Below are positions 45,585 through 56,158 of a stretch of DNA of 64,000 nucleotides, piece by piece. The stretch is from contig CADAZU010000019.1 of the NCBI GenBank assembly GCA_902792535.1, positions 1-64,000 on the forward strand, in the 5' to 3' direction. This DNA comes from an uncultured Bacteroidales bacterium. GTDB taxonomy: Bacteria; Bacteroidota; Bacteroidia; Bacteroidales; Paludibacteraceae. The stretch's first letter is position 1, and every line of letters begins with the position of its first letter. Below the pieces are notes generated by a model. That model was not told where the DNA came from. It searched no databases and worked only from the letters and a program-made list of their open reading frames with translations. The translations under genes were made by a program, and so were the position numbers.

Positions 45585-45876
45585 TATTTTTGTTAAAAAA
45601 TGTCATTTTGCGCTATTTTTGTTATTTTTGCTTACAAACAGGCATAAGTTTCTTTAGGGTGTTTATTTTGCCGCTGTTGTTCCGCTTTCGTTATACTAAC
45701 AACCCACTAATCACCCACTAATCACCCACTAATCACCCACTCCTACACCGATAATGGAAGGTTGCGTGCAATCAGCCTTGAGGGAGTCGTGGCGGGAGTC
45801 CTGAGGGAGTCGGAGCGGGTGGTGCCGCCCGCGACAATATCGCTATTGTCGCGGATCGGCTACTACCGCGGACCTG
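45585..45876. other. intergenic tandem repeat and long hairpin
   Basis: No credible gene. It holds three and a half 11-bp units CCCACTAATCA (45703-45741) and several gggagtc repeats (45781-45815). A perfect 11-bp stem CCGCGACAATA/TATTGTCGCGG with loop TCGC (45829-45854) lies 23 nt past the stop of the 3340-aa gene and may terminate or stabilise that mRNA. Two plus-strand TATTTTTG boxes (45614, 45623) lack a partner box at the usual distance. Confidence 0.65.
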
Positions 45877-48800
45877 CTATTGCCGGGGGTCGGCTACCTT
45901 CTGACCTGCCGGAGTGTACCATTCGTCGTTGAGGATGATATACATCCGGTCGCGGATGATCACCTTCTGCGCTCCGCGCGCATCGGGTTCTCCGACGAGG
46001 TCGATGTCCTCATGCCGTACAATCGTAAGGGTATGGATCAGTATGGTGGTACATGCTTCGCCGGAAACCATGACGGTATCCTTGTACACTCCCGGAGCTG
46101 TACCAATCTTATAGTAGATCGGCGACTGACCCGGTAAGTACGGATGGTTGAAGTCATAGTAGGAGAAGGGCAGTTCCGCCTCCGTAATCTCCGACGCAGC
46201 CAGAATCGTCTCCACATCCGTATTCGAATACGTTACCACCAGCGTCTCGACACTATCGCAACCCAGCGAAGAGATGAGCGTATCGCGATAGAGTCCCGCG
46301 CGGGTATATTCATGACCATGCCATGAGTACGGTTCACCCGGACAGATCTCCGCTTCAGTCACTTCGCCGGAGAGTTTCGGTACAACGGTGAGGTTCAGCG
46401 TGACGATCGAGTCGCAGCTATGCGCCGAGACAAGCTTGCGGCGATAAACACCCGTTTGCGATCTCGGAGCGAAATCATATCCGGAGAAGGTTTCTCCTTC
46501 GCAGATAGACTCCGTGAAGACCTTTTCCGGCGAGGGGAATACCTCGATCTCGATAGCGAACACTTGGTCAAACGTGCCAGCCATCGCTTCCTCGTCGGTT
46601 ACATATACCGGCGTCGGATACGAATGGATACCGGGTTTGGTATCATCTCCGGAGAGATAGATATCACCGACCTGTACATCCTCGTACTGGCAAGCCGAAG
46701 TATGCTCGATGGTCTTGTTGAAATAGCCGAAGCGGATATTATCGAGGTGGATCGCTATACCGGTGTTGACGGATGTGAGCGCCTCGCGATAGAATCCGAC
46801 ACGGATATTCTTGCCCGCATATTGCGCCAGGCTGTAGCGGAGACTCATACCGTCGGACGGGATGTCGCTCAGCTGCATGCCCTCCGAGCCGTTCTGCCAT
46901 TTAGCGAGGATATTTTCGCTCTTCCATGTAGCGCCGCCGTCTTCGGAAACGATGATCATGAAGGAGTAGTCGTCCGCCATGTCACTCTCTTTCGCCTCGA
47001 AATTGGTGATCGAGTGCGCCGTATTGAGGGCAGTAAGCGCTATATCGAGCGACAGATGCACGCTGTCCTCCTCGGGGAGATAGAGATTCGGAGTAACCGC
47101 CCAGTTGTAGTCTCCGGAGTATCCCGGTGCTACGAAGTGCGGCGTGGTGAAGCCGTAGGTATTGGTGATACGCCGGAATCCGCGTGCGTTATTGCCCGCC
47201 GTCAGAGCGACCGCGCTGTCCACTACTTGCTCCGCCTTCGAGGTGGAGAAGAACCAGTCGTTATCAAGCGACGAGGTCTCGAAGCGCTCTACGAAGAACG
47301 GACTGCGTGTCGTCGTGAAGGAGGCAATAGAGGAGAACTCACTCTCGCCCTTGTCTCCGCCGCAGAGCGACTGAACACGCCATGCATACGTAGTAAGCGG
47401 TTGCAGTCCTGTTACCGTGAACGGATTCGAATGGATCTCCTGGTCAAAGACGATCAGGTCGGGATCCGCGAAATACGGGTCAGCCGATACCTGCAGACGG
47501 AAATCGGAAGCGAGTCCGAGGTCGTCCCACGAGAGGGTAGCCGTAGTAGAAGCGATCGACTCGAGCTTGAGGTTCTTCGGGTCCTTGCACTCCTGCGCAC
47601 GGATAAGCGCCACATCGTCAATCCAGATATAGTCGTTGGTCTTGAGGACATTCGATCCCTTCTCGTAGAAGGAAGTCATGAACGCGATGTACGGTCCGGT
47701 AGCGCCGATGAGATCCACTTTCTTCTTTTGGAAGAGGAAATGGTTCGCCTCGGTTGCCACATCGGTGGTCGTGAGCGTGCCGTCATAGGTGACGGTATCG
47801 ATCGCCACGAACGTAGAAGCATCATTCGGATCGGTCATCGTACCGACAATAACCGACTTGGAGTACGAAGTACCGGTATAAGCCGTAGCCACATTGCCGC
47901 TGGAGCGACGGACATACGCCGGACGCATCCAGAAGGTGATTTGCAGGGTGTCATAAGCATTGATATCCATCTCCGGCATAGCCGCGTACGGCTGATACGG
48001 ATTTGAATAGGTGCTATACAGAGCTCTCATGACGAGCGCGAAGGAATCGGTTTTGCTATAAGCATAGAGTTCCGTGTTCGCCTGGTTATACGGGTCGTAA
48101 GCGGAAGCCCACGAGTCGCGCTGCGCGTCGCCATAGGTCCAGCAGAGCGTCTGCTTGTACGCATCGGAGGTCTGTCCCTGAACGACTTTCCAGCCGTCCG
48201 AGAGTTCGAATCCGGAGCTATAGTTCGCCGCGATCGGGGCGCAATCCGTGATAAAGGAGATCGCCGGTGTAGCCACCGAGTTCACGCCGTCCTTCGTCTG
48301 GTACACATACCAGCTGTAGTTCGTCGCCGGACTGAGTTCGGTCAGCGTATAGTTCGCCGCAACGACCGTATCGCGGAATATCTCCGCTCCGTCGGCATTG
48401 AGAACCACAACGACCGATTCGAAGTCCTGATGACGCGGATTCCAAGCGAGGGTAGCCGACGTAGCGTCCACATCTGCCGTACGGGCAGAACCCGGCATGA
48501 AGATCGTATTGCCGATCGGTTTGACAGCGAGATCATCGATGTAGAAGAGTCCCTGTCCGGGCTGGAAGAGGACAATATACTTACCCTGCATTCCGGTCAG
48601 CGGGAGCTGCATCAGTTCCCAATAACGGAGTCCGGTCGGATCCGCCGTTACCTTGGTCGTAGCGCTGAGTTTCGTCTGGCGGTAAGTCAGCGTATCGATA
48701 ACCTGAAGCGTCGAGAAATCATACGGGTTCTCCAGCGCGCCAACGACAATCGAATGGCTGTTAGGAGCGCTGAGGAACGAAGCGCCGACGATAGTGCCGC

Positions 48801-51800
48801 GGCTTGCCGTGTTGGAATGCGTGTCGTCATAGTTAGCAAAACAACGTCCGTAGAACTCGATCATCATCGTGTCATAGCCGCAATGGAGCTCCGGCAGGAC
48901 GATGAAGGAGTGGTTCGCACTGGCTGCATTGGAGTACGCGCGGAGCGAATGGCTGTCGTTGCGTCCCACCTCCACATGGCGGTTGGAGTCGTAGTTGCCC
49001 AGAGGACCGTAGTACTCGTATCCCTTGCGCTGGATGAGCCACTGGACTCCGTTGGTCGGATTAGGCAAGTCGGTTCCCACCGTGAAGCAAGTCGGTTTGA
49101 GATAAGCCGTATCCGAAGCCGCTCCCTGCAGCACATCGTTCGCCTCCCAGTCGGAATCGAAATTCCATACAAAGGCGCCTTCCGCATCCGGCTCCATGGC
49201 AATACAGGTGGTCTTAAACGCCAGATGGGTGGAGATCTCGTATCCTTTGTCCTCCGCATGAGCTGCGGTGAGGGTAGCCATATACGACGTCCGCGGAGTC
49301 AGTCCCGTGACGAGCTGCGACGTAGCCGTGAGTTCGGTATAGGAAGCCACGGTCTGCTGCGCGCCCTGCTCATCGACCGTCGTGATCACCAGATTCCACG
49401 GTCCGCCGATATTATCCCACTCGATGGTAGCCTGGTCTCCCTCCGCCTCAATCTTCTTGATCGAGACAAGCGAATAACCCTTGGCTTTACCCAGCGCGAC
49501 ATCGTCCAGATAGAGCGATACGGTAGTGGACGGCTGCTGCGGCAGATGGAATACCACTTGCTTCTCGGCGAGTGTCGCAGCCGGCAGATCGAGCGTGAAG
49601 GAACGGAAGAGGAAGTGATTCTCCTCCAGCGCTACCTCGTCCGCTCCGAGGGCATCCAGACGAACCGTTGCCAGCGTCTCATAGTTGGAGAAGCCGTTGT
49701 TCTTATCGACCAGACCGATCTCCATGATACCGTCATACGTAGCCGTAGCGCGGTATGTGGTAGCGCTGATATAACCCGAACGGATCTTGAACTCGAAGGA
49801 ACGATCCTCGGAAGTCTCGACCGCAGGGAAGATCACATAGCCGCCGTAATAGGAGTTGGAGCCGTACATATTGAGCGCTCCGGATCCGGTATGCGAGAAG
49901 AGGCTATAGGAGCTGTTGGCGATACAATACGGATAATACGAATAGGTATCGGTAGTTGCGCCGAGCGTATCGCGCCCGGTCTCCAAAGCCGGATGGATGT
50001 AATAATTATTGGTGGACGAATAGCGGCTGCGCTCCCAGAGCTCGCCCTCCTTCTCGAATCCGAAGAAATACTCTTCCTTATAGAAGAAGCGCGTGTTCAC
50101 GCGAAGAGGCTCTCTCGTCCATGTGCTGTTCCCGTCTTCTCCGCCGCACAGCGTGCGTGCAAAGACGCAATATCCGGTAGCCTGTGTCAATCCGGAGAAG
50201 GAAACCTGCAGATCCGAGGTAACCACGGTATTCGTGGTGGTGTCCAGATAGACATTGATGTCGCTGAAACGGGAATAAACCGAATCGGGCATCATTACCA
50301 GCTCCCAAGCCGTGTGCGCCGGATTATTCGGAGTGATATTCACCGCGAAACTCTCGTGCGAGATAGCGGACGCCGTGAGCCGGGGCGGATGGCAGGTTGA
50401 GAGCACCTCCAGCGTGACATTGTCGATATAGAGATCCGAACTCGAAGAGAGGTTCATGGACTCCAGACCGGAGGTGAACGCCAGATACTCGTGCGTGAGG
50501 TTATAGTCCGCCAGAGCCATCGTATAATGGGTGAATTCGGAAGAGCTCGGCAGGTTGATCGTGCGGATGAGACTGAACGTAGTCGGGTCATTCGGATCGG
50601 ACATCGTGCCGATATACAGGACAGCGTTGGAATAACTGCCGTACGCCCGCGCATCAAACGAGAGCTGCAGGTCAATCAGATTGTTCGCCAACCGAGGCAC
50701 TACCATAACGGAATGACCACCTCCGGTATAACTTACACTCCATAGTTCGACTGCCTTGTTTCCGTTGGTGGACAGCGTCTGAACAACCGGATAAGAAGAG
50801 CTGTTGTCATTCGTGAAGATCCAGCATCCCGGTGCTTTATCGCCGGAGCTATAGGACTCGAAATCATCCGAGAAAGGCAGCGATACACCCTCCTCATCCG
50901 GACATTCGGTGCGTACGAAAGCATAGCGATAAGAGATATCCGTTCTCGACTCGTCATCGCATATTCCCTGCGCATAGACATAATAAGACGTAGCCGAATT
51001 GAGATTCTCAATCAGCACGCGGTTCGAATGGTTGACTACCGAGTCGATGAGGTAATGGTATGCCGGCTTCTGCTCATCGGTCAACTCGCGATCCGAAACC
51101 AAGAGACGATAGGAATCCTGGTGACCCTTCCAGCTGACTACAGCCGCATTCGTGCCGACACTATCCACCCGGAAAGTCGAGATCGGACGGCAAGCCGGTA
51201 TCGTATCTACCGAGATATCCGTGATATAAGCATAGTTAGTGACACCGAAATCCGAGAGGAACATGATATTGCGTCCCATTCGCCCCAGATAGTCGCCGTC
51301 ATACTCGTCAAACGCCACCTCGTACGGCTCCCACTGCGACTGGATCATATCGACCGTATCCAGCGCGATAAACGTACTGAGGTCACTCGGGTCGGAGATG
51401 ATTCCGACGATGATCTGGCTGTTATAGGACGAATAGGTCGAACTGCTGCCTCGTCCGAAGAAATTAATCTGGTAGCGGCTGATATTGTCCACCTCCAGCT
51501 CCGGCATGATGGCATAAGCTCCCACATAGGAGTGGTCGGAAGTCACATTGTCCTCGATCTGGAGGTAGTTATGTCCGTTATGCGGCACAGTGTTGTTGAC
51601 ATAAGGGATATACGACGAAGTAGCCGCAGCCGTACGGTTGCCGACTTTCCAGCAAGGCATATAACCCGACACGCCGGTAGTAAAGCCCTGGGCAGAAGAG
51701 AAGATGACCGTGCCTATATCATCCGGCGTCTGCGGCATACAAGGCGTACGGAACGCCATCGTGTTCCACAGAGGAGAGGTAGAATCGCATAGAGCCGCCG

Positions 51801-54800
51801 TAGCTACATAATAGATCGTTTGCGGCTCCAGACCGCCGATAACCTGCGTACGAGTGCTGATCGTGTCGTAGTAAACTATTCTATTGGAAGGTATGACATA
51901 ATTCGTATCCGCCAGATTCTCCGCCGGGATATAAGACGACGTGACGAGCAATATCCAATCCACATCATCCACACGCATACCGCTGAATACACGCGCCGTG
52001 TTATAGGTCACCTCGGTGACATCCGGTTTGGTCAGCGGACAAGCCAGCGACGTGACCGTCACATCGTCGATATAGACATATGCATATTTGTCATACGGCG
52101 TACGCCATGCAATATAGCGCGCCGACGCAGGGATAAGCGAAGCATAAGCCGCTTCGCTCAGATCCAGCGTGACAGAGGTCGGAGTAGAGGTCGTACGAAT
52201 CGAATCCAGAGCCACGAAGGTAGAGAAATCGTTCGGGTTGGTCATTACACCCACAATCACATAAGACGAACTGGTACCGGCATGCGAGAAAGTAAGCGCC
52301 ACCTCGGACAGAGAGTCGCATTTGATCTCCGGCGAGACGAGATACGCAGGTCCTTCCAGATCACCAGTACCGTAATAATAGTCTTCATAATTGTCCGCCG
52401 CCAAGCGATACACGTGCGTACCGGACGAAGCATACGTGGATGAATTGTAAATAAACGGCAGATACGTGGTTTCCGCTCCGGAGTACAGATTACCCGAAGT
52501 CCAGCAATCCGCCTGGTAGCGGCTCTGGTAATACGAGCCTGCCGGATAGGACTCGAAGGTCTCTTTGTTCGTCTTAGAAGGATCCAGACGTGCGCAGGAA
52601 GTCTCCGCTGAAGTTTTCACCCAGAGGCTGTCGCCGCATAAGCCGCGGACATAGACATAATACGTCATCAGGGGCTTCAAACCGGTTACCTGAAGCGATT
52701 TGCCGACAATAATCGAATCCTCCATCACTACGTCCGCTGCGCTATAGGAACCGAAGCGGTTATTAGCCAGCGAAACCTCCTTGGAAAGCACCTTGACCTC
52801 CCATTGGTCATTGTACGACTCGCCCGTCCATGTAAGCACAACCGCATCCTCGTGCGACTCCGTCTGAACGAAATTAAACGGCTCGATACAATGCGGATCC
52901 TTGAGCTCCACATTATCCAGCAGCACGTCGCTGCTCATCAGCAATGAATTACCCAATCCCGAAGAGAACGCGATATTATTGTGCGCCAGATTATAATCCT
53001 CCAGCTTGAGACGCACCTGAACCGTACCTCCATAGGAAGCTATACGGACGGTGTCAAACGGAACGAACGAGCTCTGGTCGTTGATATCGCCCATCGTGCC
53101 GACATACAGGACAGCCGCATTGGACGAGCTATAGGCTTTCACATCAAAGCAAAGCATCATATCGCTCAATTCGCCCTCCACCGTGGGCATGATCGCTACA
53201 TTACGATGGGTCGTACCGGCGGACCACAACTCAAGCGTCTTCGTTCCGCCGGAACTATAGATCATCGGGTAGCCCGTTCCCAGATAGTCCTTCGTCTGCC
53301 AGCAGCCGACGAAAACAGAGTTGGATGCATAGCCCTCAAAGGTCTCTTTGTACGGGAATTCATAGTTTGGACAAGGCGTCTCGAACGGAATCTCCGTCCA
53401 CCATGCCATCTCTCCGTCGCAAAGGGTGCGGACATAGAAATAATACGATGTCTGTGATTTCAATCCGTCAAGATTAAACGCCGGATTACCCGATTCATTC
53501 CAATAGATCGTGTCAGCATACGCCACGGTCGGAAGCGCAGCTATCTGCGCATACGTGTATTCTTTCTGAAGGTTGTTGAGCGCCGTCTTGGTAATGATTA
53601 CCTCCCAGGCGGACGCCTTGGACTCATCCCAAGTCACATTCACCGAAGTAGCCTCCGGTATCAATTGAATATTGGTTGGAGGCACGCAGCCGGAGAGCTT
53701 CTCTATCGTCACATTATCAATATAATTGATCGTGTTCTTGCTCATATTCTGCACGTCTCCCCATGAGATAGCGATGACTCCGTCCTTCGGACCGTTATAG
53801 TTCTCGAAATTCGCATAGCACATCGAATAGCCCGATGTATTCAGCGTAAAATCCGCTACCGGCACAAAGGTATTGATATCCATCGGATTGGTCATCACGC
53901 CCACTTGTGCACGCGCTTGGTTGTACGTATTGGCTCCGGAGAGATAGAATTTGATCTGGACGCTGTCGATATCCTCTACCATCGGGAAAGTAACCCATGC
54001 GTCCGTACCTGCGTTCTTATTGAGGTACAGACAGTTATCACCCAGATAGTTGTTCTCCTTACCCTGATACGGGTACGCCGGGTTATTACCGAAAATACCC
54101 AGCGACTTGCTGTAATACGTACTACCGATCTTATAGCGTCCGGAGATACTCTCGAAATCAAAGGTATAAGGAATCTCCCGTTTCGCAGCGATGGTCACAA
54201 ACGGATAGCGATACGACCATTCCGTTCCCTCCGCCTGCACATAGACATAATAGGGCGCATTCCAACTATGATCCGCCTCCAGCGCCTCGCAGCGATAGGA
54301 ATTCGTGGTGACCGTAGCCCGATCCACGATTGCATCAGCCGCCGGATTAGCGGGATCCACCTCGGCATTCGTGACCAGCACATTGTACGAAGAGGCATTC
54401 CCCTCCCACGAGATCGTAGCAAATGTATCGCGCGGATTGACGCTGATCGTCGTCACCTTGTTCACCTCCGGCCGGTACTCGATCGACACATCGTCGATAT
54501 AGAACAAGTTCGGACGGTCGAAATCGCTGACAAACGCCACATAAGCGCCGCTACCACGATAGGACTCAAGACTGACAATATTTTCCTGGAAGGTCTTGTT
54601 GCCCCATACAGTAACGGTATCAACAGGTCTGAACGTGGTAATATCGCTCGGATCGTCCATCACACCCACGATCAGGCTGCGACCGTATTGGCGACCCGTA
54701 TAAGTATATACGGTACTCCAGAAATGCACCTGACATTGATTGAGGTGGAAATTATCATTCGTTGTATCCGCCAAAGCCGGCGTTGCGGCAAACACATAAT

Positions 54801-55899
54801 TACCGGCGCCTATAGGCGTGGACGCGTTCGTACCGCCGGAGAAGATCATGGCGGTGGATTTATTATACGAATAATACCCCAGAGTAGTGGATGAAGTCAC
54901 GTTGGAGTTCATGTACGGGTTCTGGGTACCCATATTATTCCCGTAATACCACTCCTCCAGCCACTTCGTGCTCTTCTTCGCACTCGGCACGGTGAAATCA
55001 CAGAAAAAAGGTACTTGCTGGGTCGGACGTACCGTGAAGCCATAAGGCTCTCCCGTGCCGGGACGGCTGCTCCATGCACTAATTTCCTTAGTACACAGCG
55101 AACGGACATACACCAGATAAGACATATCCGACTCCAGCGTGAAATCCTGGTTCATGATCAAGCCACTCACATAGACATGAGCGGCAATCAGCTCCTCCGG
55201 GATATATTCCAACGAATCCGGGTTGATCGTGTCACGACTGATAATCACCTCGAACTGGCTGGCATCGAAACTGGCAGTCCATGACACATTCACGCGATTT
55301 GCACCCTTGTTGCGGATATACAAATCATGAGGAACGGTACACTCTGGCGCCGAACGGAGCAAAATACTATCAAGGACGATACCGCGACCTAAGTTATCCT
55401 TACCCTCGAAAGCGATTTGGTAAGTCGGTCCCACTTCCGGCAAAGAGATATTCACCTTCTGCCACATGGCTACTCCATTGCTGAACTCCGCCATTTTCTT
55501 CCATTGTCCGTTCTCACTCGTGCGGTAAAGCACACGCAGCGTGTCGCGGTCGGAGGTCCATTTGGGGTTCGCATACCAGAAACTCAACTCCGGCTGATAC
55601 ACCACGCGCGGACTCAAGTTCACTACTTTACTAACCAACCGAGTTGCATAGCCCTGGGTCTCACCCGTCGTATTACGCAAATACGCACGCTTCGATCCCT
55701 GAACTACCGTAGCAGGCCACTGCAGACCATCCGACTCGCTCTCTACCGACCAAGCCGTATTGCCGGAGACAAACTCCTGGGTCCACTCGGATTCCTGAAT
55801 ACCATTCTCAAAGCCCTCGTTTATCACGATTGTCTGCGCTTTGAGGCTCATTGTTGCAGCCATCACGACTACCAATAACATGAGTAAATGTTTCTTCAT
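45877..55899 (-). CDS. giant T9SS adhesin (about 3340 aa)
   Basis: The largest gene here and intact. The start is set at 55899 (MKKHLLMLLVVVMAATMSLK, signal peptide), not at the upstream frame start. The body repeats a module of ~180-250 residues. Each has a jelly-roll with the phrase (I/V)GVM(S/T)(D/N)P.D..TF and an (I/V)D(D/N)V end, then a fibronectin type III domain ending in (Y)Y(V/F)Y(V/A)(R/Q)..C. At least ten are visible. Near the end are SCDS-type repeats (SAHSCDSIVTLNLTVVPKLS, SLGCDSVETLVVTYS). The tail RMYIILNDEWYTPAGQKV is a short C-terminal signal unlike the classical GIYxVxGKK form. Probably a cell-surface adhesin. Confidence 0.85.
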   Translation of the reverse strand: MKKHLLMLLVVVMAATMSLKAQTIVINEGFENGIQESEWTQEFVSGNTAWSVESESDGLQWPATVVQGSKRAYLRNTTGETQGYATRLVSKVVNLSPRVVYQPELSFWYANPKWTSDRDTLRVLYRTSENGQWKKMAEFSNGVAMWQKVNISLPEVGPTYQIAFEGKDNLGRGIVLDSILLRSAPECTVPHDLYIRNKGANRVNVSWTASFDASQFEVIISRDTINPDSLEYIPEELIAAHVYVSGLIMNQDFTLESDMSYLVYVRSLCTKEISAWSSRPGTGEPYGFTVRPTQQVPFFCDFTVPSAKKSTKWLEEWYYGNNMGTQNPYMNSNVTSSTTLGYYSYNKSTAMIFSGGTNASTPIGAGNYVFAATPALADTTNDNFHLNQCQVHFWSTVYTYTGRQYGRSLIVGVMDDPSDITTFRPVDTVTVWGNKTFQENIVSLESYRGSGAYVAFVSDFDRPNLFYIDDVSIEYRPEVNKVTTISVNPRDTFATISWEGNASSYNVLVTNAEVDPANPAADAIVDRATVTTNSYRCEALEADHSWNAPYYVYVQAEGTEWSYRYPFVTIAAKREIPYTFDFESISGRYKIGSTYYSKSLGIFGNNPAYPYQGKENNYLGDNCLYLNKNAGTDAWVTFPMVEDIDSVQIKFYLSGANTYNQARAQVGVMTNPMDINTFVPVADFTLNTSGYSMCYANFENYNGPKDGVIAISWGDVQNMSKNTINYIDNVTIEKLSGCVPPTNIQLIPEATSVNVTWDESKASAWEVIITKTALNNLQKEYTYAQIAALPTVAYADTIYWNESGNPAFNLDGLKSQTSYYFYVRTLCDGEMAWWTEIPFETPCPNYEFPYKETFEGYASNSVFVGCWQTKDYLGTGYPMIYSSGGTKTLELWSAGTTHRNVAIMPTVEGELSDMMLCFDVKAYSSSNAAVLYVGTMGDINDQSSFVPFDTVRIASYGGTVQVRLKLEDYNLAHNNIAFSSGLGNSLLMSSDVLLDNVELKDPHCIEPFNFVQTESHEDAVVLTWTGESYNDQWEVKVLSKEVSLANNRFGSYSAADVVMEDSIIVGKSLQVTGLKPLMTYYVYVRGLCGDSLWVKTSAETSCARLDPSKTNKETFESYPAGSYYQSRYQADCWTSGNLYSGAETTYLPFIYNSSTYASSGTHVYRLAADNYEDYYYGTGDLEGPAYLVSPEIKCDSLSEVALTFSHAGTSSSYVIVGVMTNPNDFSTFVALDSIRTTSTPTSVTLDLSEAAYASLIPASARYIAWRTPYDKYAYVYIDDVTVTSLACPLTKPDVTEVTYNTARVFSGMRVDDVDWILLVTSSYIPAENLADTNYVIPSNRIVYYDTISTRTQVIGGLEPQTIYYVATAALCDSTSPLWNTMAFRTPCMPQTPDDIGTVIFSSAQGFTTGVSGYMPCWKVGNRTAAATSSYIPYVNNTVPHNGHNYLQIEDNVTSDHSYVGAYAIMPELEVDNISRYQINFFGRGSSSTYSSYNSQIIVGIISDPSDLSTFIALDTVDMIQSQWEPYEVAFDEYDGDYLGRMGRNIMFLSDFGVTNYAYITDISVDTIPACRPISTFRVDSVGTNAAVVSWKGHQDSYRLLVSDRELTDEQKPAYHYLIDSVVNHSNRVLIENLNSATSYYVYAQGICDDESRTDISYRYAFVRTECPDEEGVSLPFSDDFESYSSGDKAPGCWIFTNDNSSSYPVVQTLSTNGNKAVELWSVSYTGGGHSVMVVPRLANNLIDLQLSFDARAYGSYSNAVLYIGTMSDPNDPTTFSLIRTINLPSSSEFTHYTMALADYNLTHEYLAFTSGLESMNLSSSSDLYIDNVTLEVLSTCHPPRLTASAISHESFAVNITPNNPAHTAWELVMMPDSVYSRFSDINVYLDTTTNTVVTSDLQVSFSGLTQATGYCVFARTLCGGEDGNSTWTREPLRVNTRFFYKEEYFFGFEKEGELWERSRYSSTNNYYIHPALETGRDTLGATTDTYSYYPYCIANSSYSLFSHTGSGALNMYGSNSYYGGYVIFPAVETSEDRSFEFKIRSGYISATTYRATATYDGIMEIGLVDKNNGFSNYETLATVRLDALGADEVALEENHFLFRSFTLDLPAATLAEKQVVFHLPQQPSTTVSLYLDDVALGKAKGYSLVSIKKIEAEGDQATIEWDNIGGPWNLVITTVDEQGAQQTVASYTELTATSQLVTGLTPRTSYMATLTAAHAEDKGYEISTHLAFKTTCIAMEPDAEGAFVWNFDSDWEANDVLQGAASDTAYLKPTCFTVGTDLPNPTNGVQWLIQRKGYEYYGPLGNYDSNRHVEVGRNDSHSLRAYSNAASANHSFIVLPELHCGYDTMMIEFYGRCFANYDDTHSNTASRGTIVGASFLSAPNSHSIVVGALENPYDFSTLQVIDTLTYRQTKLSATTKVTADPTGLRYWELMQLPLTGMQGKYIVLFQPGQGLFYIDDLAVKPIGNTIFMPGSARTADVDATSATLAWNPRHQDFESVVVVLNADGAEIFRDTVVAANYTLTELSPATNYSWYVYQTKDGVNSVATPAISFITDCAPIAANYSSGFELSDGWKVVQGQTSDAYKQTLCWTYGDAQRDSWASAYDPYNQANTELYAYSKTDSFALVMRALYSTYSNPYQPYAAMPEMDINAYDTLQITFWMRPAYVRRSSGNVATAYTGTSYSKSVIVGTMTDPNDASTFVAIDTVTYDGTLTTTDVATEANHFLFQKKKVDLIGATGPYIAFMTSFYEKGSNVLKTNDYIWIDDVALIRAQECKDPKNLKLESIASTTATLSWDDLGLASDFRLQVSADPYFADPDLIVFDQEIHSNPFTVTGLQPLTTYAWRVQSLCGGDKGESEFSSIASFTTTRSPFFVERFETSSLDNDWFFSTSKAEQVVDSAVALTAGNNARGFRRITNTYGFTTPHFVAPGYSGDYNWAVTPNLYLPEEDSVHLSLDIALTALNTAHSITNFEAKESDMADDYSFMIIVSEDGGATWKSENILAKWQNGSEGMQLSDIPSDGMSLRYSLAQYAGKNIRVGFYREALTSVNTGIAIHLDNIRFGYFNKTIEHTSACQYEDVQVGDIYLSGDDTKPGIHSYPTPVYVTDEEAMAGTFDQVFAIEIEVFPSPEKVFTESICEGETFSGYDFAPRSQTGVYRRKLVSAHSCDSIVTLNLTVVPKLSGEVTEAEICPGEPYSWHGHEYTRAGLYRDTLISSLGCDSVETLVVTYSNTDVETILAASEITEAELPFSYYDFNHPYLPGQSPIYYKIGTAPGVYKDTVMVSGEACTTILIHTLTIVRHEDIDLVGEPDARGAQKVIIRDRMYIILNDEWYTPAGQKVADPRQ

Positions 55900-55960
55900 A
55901 AACTTATCTATTTTATATAATATTATGCAAATTGGGTCACAATAAACCAAATTTAGGGCG

Positions 55961-55992
55961 CAAAGTTACACAAAATATTTTGAATTTGCAAC
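55961..55992 (-). promoter_or_regulatory. promoter of the giant adhesin gene
   Basis: Minus strand: TAACTTTG (55968-55961) followed by C is a good -7 box. The -33 position holds GTTG (55992-55989), a weaker match than elsewhere. Leader ~55 nt. Confidence 0.7.
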
Positions 55993-56101
55993 AAAATGTC
56001 AAAAAAACTGAATTATTTGTGCATTTTGTAAACCATATTTTACACTATAACAACAGAATGTCAGAACATACAAATGTCCTATATTCCATAATCTACAATG
56101 C

Positions 56102-56130
56102 AAAAAAGAAGCGACTTTTATGCCGCTTCT
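56102..56130 (-). terminator. terminator of gldJ-gcvH
   Basis: Minus strand: AGAAGCG (56130-56124) pairs with CGCTTCT (56113-56107), followed by a run of T. It lies 29 nt beyond the gcvH stop. Confidence 0.85.
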
Positions 56131-56158
56131 CCTTAATTAATATACACGCGTGTGCGCG

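Noticed and set aside
45614..45630. plus-strand promoter for a hidden RNA or gene
   Set aside because: Two TATTTTTG boxes occur but no YTTG 20 nt upstream, and nothing transcribable is recognisable downstream before the convergent gene end.
45703..45741. possible CRISPR array
   Set aside because: The units are 11 bp and directly adjacent with no spacers. No 24-40-bp repeat with unique spacers and no cas gene occurs anywhere in the window.
48430..50400. 656-codon plus-strand frame opposite the giant adhesin
   Set aside because: Same reason: rich in R, E and S with no domain, and the opposite frame is a continuous modular protein. Similar long shadows at 46420-48006, 31598-32917, 42111-43412 and 12244-13746 were dropped.
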